DNA of 5,101 nucleotides, taken from assembly GCA_964427955.1 (NCBI GenBank), contig CAYRWY010000420.1:1-5101 (forward strand), in the 5' to 3' direction. Both the position numbers and the translations under genes were made by a program. The notes beneath the pieces were generated by a model that had not been told where the DNA came from, did not search any database, and saw only the letters and a list, made by a program, of their open reading frames with translations. Origin of the DNA: JACRBK01 sp964427955 (GTDB taxonomy: Bacteria; Chloroflexota; Anaerolineae; Aggregatilineales; Aggregatilineaceae). Of this stretch, positions 1 through 5,076 are shown in pieces (the stretch's first letter is position 1; each line of letters begins with the position of its first letter).

Positions 1-6
1 ACATTC

Positions 7-43
7 ATCGCGCCAGGGAGAAATTCCCGGCGCGATCTTTTTT
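7..43 (+). terminator. Intrinsic terminator of an upstream gene
   Basis: An 8-bp GC-rich stem (ATCGCGCC at 7-14 with GGCGCGAT at 29-36) is extended by GGGA/TCCC (16-19 with 25-28) across a single bulged A, with a short loop. A run of six T follows at 38-43. This is a standard Rho-independent terminator on +, so the gene it serves lies to the left of the window and mreB probably has its own promoter. Confidence 0.85.
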
Positions 44-71
44 CGCCTGTTAGCGCGGCATGGGGTATAAG
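42..71 (+). promoter_or_regulatory. Possible sigma-70 promoter for mreB
   Basis: TATAAG at 66-71 matches the -10 consensus at five of six positions and lies 38 nt before the chosen mreB start. The best -35 candidate is TTCGCC at 42-47 with an 18-bp spacer, which is a weak match. The placement between an upstream terminator and a gene supports a promoter here, but the exact boxes are uncertain. Confidence 0.35.
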
Positions 72-108
72 TTGTGCCACGTTTCACCAGTTGAGAAGGG
101 TTTCGCGT

Positions 109-1116
109 ATGGGCATGTTTTCCAGAAAACTCGGCGTCGATCTGGGGACGGTCAGTGTCATGATCCATTCGGACAACCAGATCGTGCTGCAAGAACCGAC
201 GATGGTCGCCCTGACCATTGAAGAAGAGCGCGTCGTAGCGGTGGGGCAGGAAGCCCGCGATATGTACGGGCGTCACCCGGAGCACATCGAGGTCGTGCGC
301 CCGCTGCGCGATGGCGTGATCGCCGACTACGAAGTGACCGAGGCGATGCTGCGCTATTTCTTCCGCAAGGTCAGTGGGCGCTTTCACTTTCGCGGGCCGG
401 AGGTGATGATCAGCGTGCCCTACGGCGTGACCAGCGTGGAAAAACGGGCCGTGCACGAAGCTGCCCTGCGGGCGGGCGCGCGCGAAGCGTACCTGCTGCC
501 GGAACCGCTGCTGGCGGCGCTGGGCGCGGGCCTGCCGATCAGCACTCCGGCGGGCAACATGGTCTTCAACCTGGGCGGCGGCATCTGCGAAGCAGCCGTG
601 CTGGCCATGAACGGCGTTGTCGTGGCCAACAGCGTCCGCATGGGCGGGATGCGCCTGGACGAAGCCATCATCAACTACATCCGCCGCAAATACAGCCTGG
701 TGATCGGCGAGCCGACCGCCGAATCGGTCAAGATTCAGATCGGCGCGGCGGTGGACATCGGCGAAGAACTCAGCATGGAAATCCAGGGCCGCGATCAGGT
801 CGGCGGCCTGCCGCGCACCATCACCGTGACGACCAGCGAAGTGGTCGAAGCTATCGCCGAGCCGCTGAATACCATCGTGGGCGCGGCGAAAGCGGTGCTC
901 GAAAAGACCCCGCCCGAACTCGCCTCGGACATCATCGACCGCGGCGTGGTGCTGACGGGGGGAGTCGCGCTGCTGCGCGGCCTGGACGAGTACATCACGC
1001 AGCGCGTCGGCGTTCCGGCTTATCGCGCCGAAGACCCGCTGCACGCTACCGCCGTGGGGGCCGGGCGCGCGCTCGACGATCTGCCGATGCTGCGCCGCAT
1101 GATGCAGGGTGTTTGA
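109..1116 (+). CDS. mreB: MreB/Mbl-family bacterial actin, divergent paralogue
   Basis: The product is a cytoplasmic actin-like ATPase of the MreB family, which polymerises under the inner membrane and guides cell-wall synthesis in rod-shaped cells. From ATG 109 it is 335 aa, the normal family length. Landmarks are phosphate-1 GVDLGT (residues 9-14), the connecting segment with PEP (131-133) followed by AALGAGLP, a phosphate-2 region LGGG (155-158), GEPTAE (200-205), and the adenosine motif LTGGVALLRG (282-291). The start at 109 has the purine-rich GAGAAGGG (93-100) 8 nt upstream; an in-frame TTG at 91 would sit on that site. Deviations are visible. The phosphate-2 Asp usual in MreB (VDIGGGTTE) is Asn154 here (FNLGGGICE), the usual GGD before RFDEAI reads GGM, and GGG in the adenosine loop reads GGV. 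No mreC or mreD follows, so it is probably a solitary paralogue rather than the main rod-system gene. Family membership is certain; ATPase competence is not. Confidence 0.93.
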   Translation: MGMFSRKLGVDLGTVSVMIHSDNQIVLQEPTMVALTIEEERVVAVGQEARDMYGRHPEHIEVVRPLRDGVIADYEVTEAMLRYFFRKVSGRFHFRGPEVMISVPYGVTSVEKRAVHEAALRAGAREAYLLPEPLLAALGAGLPISTPAGNMVFNLGGGICEAAVLAMNGVVVANSVRMGGMRLDEAIINYIRRKYSLVIGEPTAESVKIQIGAAVDIGEELSMEIQGRDQVGGLPRTITVTTSEVVEAIAEPLNTIVGAAKAVLEKTPPELASDIIDRGVVLTGGVALLRGLDEYITQRVGVPAYRAEDPLHATAVGAGRALDDLPMLRRMMQGV

Positions 1117-1170
1117 CGCAGGCTTTTTCCTCAATCCCATTCCAAAAATCAACGTCGGGATCGTCTTTTC

Positions 1171-1360
1171 GTAGAGGCGTATTGATGCGGATCTCCGGCC
1201 TCACCCCTAAATCCCCTCTCCGGCCAAGCCAGAGAGGGGACTTTGCACGCCCCATGACTCCCCCTCTCCAACGGAGTTGGCGAGGGGGTCGGGGGGTGAG
1301 GCCAGGCACCAGCGATCTCCGGCCTATTTTTTAGAGAGCATCAATACGCCCCCCTCCTAC
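1171..1360. repeat. Nested palindromic (MITE/REP-like) element
   Basis: Nearly the whole gap between the convergent mreB and anti-sigma genes is palindromic. The outer arms are a perfect 13-bp inverted repeat, GGCGTATTGATGC (1176-1188) and its complement (1338-1350). With a gap they extend to GTAG at 1171-1174 and CTAC at 1357-1360, reaching the stop codon of the - strand gene. The inner arms are GGCCTCACCCC (1197-1207) and GGGGTGAGGCC (1293-1303). Inside lie two hairpins, CCCCTCTC/GAGAGGGG (1213-1220 with 1232-1239, tip GGC-caa-GCC) and CCCCCTC/GAGGGGG (1260-1266 with 1282-1288, tip CCAAC-gga-GTTGG), giving a cloverleaf-like fold. No convincing target duplication flanks the outer arms and no transposase is present, so it is a non-autonomous or REP-type element. 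It may also act as a two-way terminator. Confidence 0.8.
1299..1332 (+). terminator. Possible weak terminator for mreB within the repeat
   Basis: AGGCC (1299-1303) can pair with GGCCT (1321-1325) and is followed by six T at 1327-1332. The stem is only 5 bp with a 17-nt loop, and AGGCC also belongs to the inner repeat arm, so the two structures compete. No better Rho-independent terminator was seen between the mreB stop and the repeat. Confidence 0.3.
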
Positions 1361-3138
1361 TCGCTCCCCGTATACCCAATCGTGACCGGCACCTCCGCTC
1401 CTACCAGCCGCGCAATCAGCCCGGCGTTCTCCTCCTGCACGGCGACCACCAGTACCATCACCCCCTCACGGGCGACGAAAGTGCCGGATGGCAGAATTAC
1501 CATCCCTTCGAACGTGAGCCGGTCCTCGTCGCCCAACTTCGACGTTTCGCGGGTCTCCGCCGTGATTCCTTCCAGGTTGAAGTGCAGCACGATCTGATCT
1601 CCGGCGTTTAGACCATAACCCACCCGGATGTTTTTGACCGGATCGAGCGGGATCGAGACCGGGAGCGTGTCCCCCTGGTTTGCCGAATTACGGGCGGCTT
1701 GCATGATCCAGGCGGCGACCGTCTCGTAACGGTTGTCCGGCAGGACTTGCCACGCGCCGGAGGGCGTGCGCACGGCGATAGTGGGCACCGCCCCAATTCC
1801 CAGGTCATTCATCAAAGTTTGGTAACGGTCCAGCAGTGCCTGGTAGCTCCCTGATGTTACGGCAGCCTGCCATTGGTCGATGTCGGTCAGCCCCAGGTTT
1901 TGTGCCACCGTGCGCATGGCCTCCAGCGTGAAGGGATCGGCATCTGTTTGCGCCGAGGTGAACAGCGCGTCGGTCATCTCCCAGAATGCACCCTGCTCGC
2001 CCGCCGCCAGTGCCGCTTGTGATGCCAGTTCTGATACCGGACCGCCGACGCGGGTTGTGAAATAGAGTTCGATCTGGGCCTGATTGGTCAATGCGTAGGT
2101 TTCGATCAGCCGTTTCAGATCGTCCAGGTAGAAAGTGGCGCAGTGTGGACAGGCGAAATCCATGAAGATCGCGACGTGTGCGGGGGCCAGCGGGTTGCCG
2201 ATAGCTGGTGCGCCGTCCGCGCTCAGGCCGCGCACCACGCCCGTCAGGCCGCTGCTGGGGCGATCCAGGGTGCGCACGTAAGCCGCCTCGAAGCTCAGGT
2301 AATCTCCCGTGCCGCCCCCGTTCAGCGGGACGCAGTAGGTCAGATAGCCTTCGCAGCTCACCTTGCTTGGGACAGCGGCCAGCAGGGTATAGAATCCGCC
2401 CTGGTAGGCGCGCAGCGCGATTTTGTTACCTCCGGTCAGGGGTGTCAGCAGTTCGACGATGACGTCGGCCTTCCCGTCGCGATCCACCGTGGCGATGGGG
2501 AATTCGAGGGGCAGACTGACTAGCTGTTCTGGTTTGTAGACCAGCAGCGGTTGAAGTTCGCTGCCCCCGTTACGGCTGATCCGGATTGCGATGCCCGGCT
2601 GGGGGACGTAGCCGTCTAGCTCCAGCGTAATCGGGATCGTCCAGCGCGGCTGCCCATCCAGGCGCAGCCGAACAGCGGGGGTTTCATTGTCGAGCGTGAA
2701 TTCGGTGGGATCGGTCTGGATGCCGAGGTCGAGCGCGACGGCGGGCAGCGCCTGGTCGGCATTCGCCAGCGCCGCGTTCACACTTTGTTCGCCGGGCACG
2801 ATGGTCGCGGGTTGTTCCGGGCTGACCGTGGGCGTGATCGGGGCGCCCAGGCTCGCGTAGTGAATCTGGTGATCGTCGTGGCTGAGCGGCGCGGTCAGGA
2901 TCAGGGCCAGGGCCACCGCCAGGACGACGGCCAGCCCCGTTAGTGCCCAGGAGCGGCGCAGCCCGCCCCGCGGATGGATAGTCTGAGTAAGTGTTAGCAC
3001 AGGGTCCTCTTTCGTGATAGGTCGAGAGTCCGTGACCGTGACCGCCTGCCGGACCAGGTCGTCCCACAGGGCGTCCGCGAATTCGGGGCGGGGGGCCTCG
3101 TACAGGGCTTCGAGAAAGTGATCATCGAGAGGGTTCAT
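1357..3138 (-). CDS. Membrane anti-sigma factor fused to a DsbA-like disulfide oxidoreductase domain
   Basis: This protein of 593 aa probably holds the ECF sigma factor encoded just upstream and carries a thiol-redox domain outside the membrane. Residues 1-63 are charged, cysteine-free and cytoplasmic, in the style of anti-sigma N-termini (LDDHFLEALYEAPRPEF), without a zinc-binding HxxxCxxC. RR (61-62) precedes one transmembrane helix at about 64-84, giving an N-in topology. A Pro/Thr-rich linker follows, then a beta-rich region (about 135-275) with Cys262 and Cys269. The DsbA/thioredoxin-4-like domain (about 315-485) has the active site CPHC at 330-333 and the cis-proline in AVPTIAV (Pro452). 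The last hundred residues form another domain resembling CpaB/RcpC. The start ATG 3138 has GAGG 6 nt upstream and overlaps the sigma gene by 17 nt, which suggests translational coupling; a start at 3198 would only add a low-complexity Ser/Arg stretch. The oxidoreductase domain is clear, and the anti-sigma role is inferred from position and topology. Confidence 0.85.
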   Translation of the reverse strand: MNPLDDHFLEALYEAPRPEFADALWDDLVRQAVTVTDSRPITKEDPVLTLTQTIHPRGGLRRSWALTGLAVVLAVALALILTAPLSHDDHQIHYASLGAPITPTVSPEQPATIVPGEQSVNAALANADQALPAVALDLGIQTDPTEFTLDNETPAVRLRLDGQPRWTIPITLELDGYVPQPGIAIRISRNGGSELQPLLVYKPEQLVSLPLEFPIATVDRDGKADVIVELLTPLTGGNKIALRAYQGGFYTLLAAVPSKVSCEGYLTYCVPLNGGGTGDYLSFEAAYVRTLDRPSSGLTGVVRGLSADGAPAIGNPLAPAHVAIFMDFACPHCATFYLDDLKRLIETYALTNQAQIELYFTTRVGGPVSELASQAALAAGEQGAFWEMTDALFTSAQTDADPFTLEAMRTVAQNLGLTDIDQWQAAVTSGSYQALLDRYQTLMNDLGIGAVPTIAVRTPSGAWQVLPDNRYETVAAWIMQAARNSANQGDTLPVSIPLDPVKNIRVGYGLNAGDQIVLHFNLEGITAETRETSKLGDEDRLTFEGMVILPSGTFVAREGVMVLVVAVQEENAGLIARLVGAEVPVTIGYTGSE

Positions 3139-3634
3139 GGTTCGCCTCGAGCTGCTCGCGGAGCTTCTGAATCGCGCGGTGCAGGGTGACTCCGACATTG
3201 GATACGCTGAGGCCGGTCAGATCCGCGATGCGCTGGTAGCTCAGTCCGGCCCCATACTTCAGGGCGATGAGTTCCTGTTCCCGTTCCGGCAGGTGTTGGA
3301 TCAGGTGCCGGACGTGTTCGACTTCTTCGCGGTCTTCCGCGGCCTGTTCCGGCGAGTCCTCCCCGCTGGCCTGCGCGACTGTGTCCAGGGCCACGTCGGC
3401 GCGGGCGTAGTGCTGGCGGAAGTGATCGGCGGCGACCCGGCGGGCGATGGTGAACAGCCACGTGGAGAACGACGCCCGGTCGTCGCGGTAGCGATCCCGG
3501 CTCTGCCAGGCTTGCTTGAACGTGATCGACGTCAGGTCCTCCGCCTGCATCGAGTCCGCCACGCGGTACCGGAAGAAGTTATAGACTTTCGGGAGCAGGT
3601 CCCGATACAGGGTGTTCCAATCCGGATCGGACAC
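3122..3634 (-). CDS. ECF-type RNA polymerase sigma factor
   Basis: The product is a sigma-70 family, extracytoplasmic-function sigma factor that would direct RNA polymerase to stress promoters. From GTG 3634 it is 170 aa, a typical ECF length, with only regions 2 and 4. Region 2 covers about residues 9-76 and includes AEDLTSITFKQAW and the core-binding FSTWLFTIARRVAADHFR. An acidic linker (EDSPEQAAEDREEVEH) leads to region 4 at about 110-162, with LPEREQELIALKYGAGLSY and a helix-turn-helix in RIADLTGLSVSNVGVTLHRA. The start is uncertain. GTG 3634 gives the natural N-terminus MSDPDWNTLYRDLLPKVYNF and has AGAG 8 nt upstream, while GTG 3658 would add eight residues rich in Arg; neither has a strong ribosome-binding site. 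The gene leads a two-gene operon with the membrane anti-sigma protein. No typical ECF autoregulatory promoter (GGAAC-like -35) was found upstream. Confidence 0.9.
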   Translation of the reverse strand: MSDPDWNTLYRDLLPKVYNFFRYRVADSMQAEDLTSITFKQAWQSRDRYRDDRASFSTWLFTIARRVAADHFRQHYARADVALDTVAQASGEDSPEQAAEDREEVEHVRHLIQHLPEREQELIALKYGAGLSYQRIADLTGLSVSNVGVTLHRAIQKLREQLEANHEPSR

Positions 3635-3658
3635 GGGTCTGGCTCTATCTCTGTGCAC

Positions 3659-3802
3659 AGGGTCTACACTGAATCATTCGGAATGCTGATGAATTTATTA
3701 CAAAGTGCCGCCGAATCATATATAAATCTTGTGGGCGCAGGGCAGGGCGCTTTCTTATAATCGTATTTAGCTTGATATAACCCATCTTGAGGAGACAAAC
3801 TG
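3659..3802. promoter_or_regulatory. AT-rich divergent promoter region between the sigma operon and sod
   Basis: This gap is clearly AT-richer than its surroundings and must start transcription both ways. On +, TATAAT (3756-3761) is a perfect -10 box 41 nt before the sod start, but the sequence 17 bp upstream is GC-rich with no good -35. A second + option is TATAAA (3721-3726) with ATTACA (3697-3702) at 18 bp. On -, TATGAT (complement of 3715-3720) is a possible -10 for the sigma operon. The sod ribosome-binding site GAGGAG lies at 3789-3794, 8 nt before ATG. Confidence 0.5.
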
Positions 3803-4405
3803 ATGGCTAAGAAATACGAACTGCCCCCCCTGCCGTATGCCTACAACGCGCTGGAACCTCATATCGACGAACAGACCATGCGTCTGCATCATGACAAGCA
3901 TCATCTGGCCTATGTGAACGGCCTCAACAACGCCCTGGACAAACTCGAAGCCGCGCGCGCGGCGGGCGATTTCGGACTCGTCAAGCACTGGTCGCGTGAA
4001 GCGGCCTTCCACGGCTCCGGCCACCTGCTGCACGTCCTCTTCTGGTCGAACATGGGACCGGGCGCGGGCGGCGAGCCGACCGGCGACCTGGCCGCGCAGA
4101 TCGTGGCCGACTTCGGCAGCTTTGCCGCCTTCAAGGCCCAGTTCAGCGCCACCGCCAATGCCGTCGAGGGCAGCGGGTGGGCGCTGTTGGTCTGGGAACC
4201 GACCGCGGGCCAGCTCGAAATCCTGCAATCGGAAAAGCACCAGAATCTCACGCAGTGGGGCGTCAAGCCGCTGCTGGTCCTGGATGTTTGGGAACACGCC
4301 TACTACCTGAAGTATCAGAACAACCGCGGCGCCTACACCGAGGCGTGGTGGAACGTCGTCAACTGGGCCGACGTGGCCGAGCGTTTCAAGGCCGCCAGGC
4401 GGTAA
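3803..4405 (+). CDS. sod: Superoxide dismutase, Fe/Mn family
   Basis: The enzyme converts superoxide to oxygen and hydrogen peroxide. At 200 aa it has the usual family length and no signal peptide, so it acts in the cytoplasm. The N-terminus KYELPPLPYAYNALEPHID is standard. The four metal ligands are visible: His29 (RLHHDKHH), His77 (HVLFW), Asp161 and His165 (DVWEHAYY). Tyr37 matches the active-site gateway tyrosine, and GPGAGGEPTG and GSGWALLVW are family signatures. In iron enzymes a Gln lies four residues before the second His ligand; here that position is Gly73, and Gln147 (KHQNLT) falls near the place of the manganese-type outer-sphere Gln. That favours Mn or cambialistic use, though assigning metal from sequence is not secure. 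The start is fixed by GAGGAG 8 nt upstream of ATG. The gene is monocistronic, with its own terminator, and divergent from the sigma/anti-sigma operon. Confidence 0.97.
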   Translation: MAKKYELPPLPYAYNALEPHIDEQTMRLHHDKHHLAYVNGLNNALDKLEAARAAGDFGLVKHWSREAAFHGSGHLLHVLFWSNMGPGAGGEPTGDLAAQIVADFGSFAAFKAQFSATANAVEGSGWALLVWEPTAGQLEILQSEKHQNLTQWGVKPLLVLDVWEHAYYLKYQNNRGAYTEAWWNVVNWADVAERFKAARR

Positions 4406-4430
4406 TCTCCGCCTGACCTGAGGTTTGCCC

Positions 4431-4463
4431 AATCCGCTGAAGCCCGCTTCAGCGGATTTTTTT
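4431..4463 (+). terminator. Intrinsic terminator of sod
   Basis: AATCCGCTGAAG (4431-4442) pairs perfectly with CTTCAGCGGATT (4447-4458) around a four-base loop, and a T-run reaches 4463. It begins 25 nt after the sod stop and isolates sod from the ferredoxin gene. Because the stem includes an A/T end, it could also work weakly on the other strand. Confidence 0.93.
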
Positions 4464-4506
4464 AGGGCGTGTGCCTATCGGCATTATTTCTGCTTTTTTT
4501 TGTCAC

Positions 4507-4534
4507 CTGAAAAGTACAGGACTCGCGCTATAGT
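4507..4534 (+). promoter_or_regulatory. Candidate sigma-70 promoter for the ferredoxin gene
   Basis: TATAGT (4529-4534, five of six consensus positions) lies 16 bp after CTGAAA (4507-4512, four of six). TTGTCA at 4500-4505 is a better -35 by sequence but would need a 23-bp spacer. The site lies between the sod terminator and the ferredoxin start, where a promoter is expected. Confidence 0.45.
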
Positions 4535-4578
4535 GATGAGGCGTTTTCAAGAAAAATTGTGTGTCGAGGAGTGTTGAA

Positions 4579-4923
4579 ATGCCCCATATCATTACCAGCC
4601 TGTGCCTGCGTGATGGTGCGTGTATGGACGCCTGCCCGAACGAATCCATCGTGGCTGGCCAACCGGAGTCCGAGTGGCCCTGGTACTACATTGATCCCGA
4701 TGTCTGCATCGACTGCGGTGCCTGCGCCAGCGAATGCCCCTTCGAAGCAATCTTCGAGGAATCTGAAGTTCCGAGCGACTACAAAATGGCTCCCGGCCAG
4801 GAGCGCGTCCCGCACGACACCAAGGAGCGCATCAAGGCCAAGGGCGGCGAGATTGTCGATCTGACCCCCGACATCAAGTACAACTACGAATTCTTCTCGT
4901 CCGGCCCGGGCCGCAACGGCTAA
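4579..4923 (+). CDS. Seven-cysteine dicluster (7Fe/8Fe-type) ferredoxin
   Basis: This is a soluble electron carrier of 114 aa with two iron-sulfur clusters, usually a partner of low-potential oxidoreductases. There are seven cysteines: Cys9-x5-Cys15-x3-Cys19-Pro and Cys43-x2-Cys46-x2-Cys49-x3-Cys53-Pro. By family logic Cys19, 43, 46 and 49 bind a [4Fe-4S] cluster, and Cys9, 15 and 53 bind the other. In the first motif the central cysteine of CxxCxxCxxxCP is Asp12 (CLRDGACMDACP), so that cluster is either [3Fe-4S] or a [4Fe-4S] with an Asp ligand. An insertion with an acidic and aromatic stretch (about 27-40) separates the motifs, and a C-terminal tail of about 55 residues follows (AIFEESEVPSDY...IVDLTPDI), as in FdxA-like 7Fe ferredoxins. 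ATG 4579 has GAGGAG (4566-4571) 7 nt upstream; the in-frame GTG at 4561 lies before that site. The gene is monocistronic. Its redox partner cannot be told from this window. Confidence 0.93.
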   Translation: MPHIITSLCLRDGACMDACPNESIVAGQPESEWPWYYIDPDVCIDCGACASECPFEAIFEESEVPSDYKMAPGQERVPHDTKERIKAKGGEIVDLTPDIKYNYEFFSSGPGRNG

Positions 4924-4952
4924 CACGCAGGCCGATTTCGTAGCGCCACAAG

Positions 4953-4984
4953 AAGAGATCTCCCACCCGGAGGTCTCTTTTTTT
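4953..4984 (+). terminator. Intrinsic terminator of the ferredoxin gene
   Basis: AAGAGATCTCC (4953-4963) pairs with GGAGGTCTCTT (4969-4979), with one G-T pair and a five-base loop, and runs into seven T at 4978-4984. It starts 30 nt after the stop codon. Confidence 0.92.
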
Positions 4985-5008
4985 CCCCGCCCGCGCCGAC
5001 GTGTCCTA

Positions 5009-5036
5009 CCTCACCCCCCGTCCCTCTCTCCGAGGG
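5009..5036. repeat. Degenerate partial copy of the C-rich palindromic repeat
   Basis: The 23 bases from 5009 match the repeat arm at 5079 at 20 positions, beginning CCTCACCCCCC. CCCTC (5022-5026) and GAGGG (5032-5036) make a small hairpin with a five-base loop. It resembles one hairpin unit of the element between mreB and the anti-sigma gene but lacks the second hairpin and the closing arm, so it looks like a decayed copy. Confidence 0.55.
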
Positions 5037-5076
5037 CGGCTATCCGTTACCCATATCTCTTGAGGTCAACTGTCCC

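Noticed and set aside
1113..1334. Short open frame on + after mreB
   Set aside because: Most of it lies in the palindromic repeat, it is rich in Pro/Arg/Ser and no ribosome-binding site was seen.
1176..1350. CRISPR array or attachment site
   Set aside because: The repeats are inverted and nested, with no regular spacers, integrase gene or tRNA nearby.
3139..3198. 20-residue upstream extension of the anti-sigma protein
   Set aside because: The extension is Ser/Arg-rich and lies within the sigma coding region. ATG 3138 has a well-placed GAGG.
3137..3760. Open frame of 207 codons on + across the sigma gene and its promoter
   Set aside because: It is antisense to a clear ECF sigma factor, has no family motifs and arises from high GC.
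3659..3802. ECF-type autoregulated promoter
   Set aside because: No GGAAC-like -35 at a sensible distance from a CGTC-like -10 was found on either strand.
3767..4432. Open frame of 221 codons on - across sod
   Set aside because: It is the antisense shadow of superoxide dismutase, runs into the sod terminator and shows no recognisable motif.
4472..4501. Second terminator after sod (TGCC/GGCA hairpin and T8 tract)
   Set aside because: The stem is 4 bp and the T-run starts about 10 nt later. The strong terminator at 4431-4463 already serves sod.
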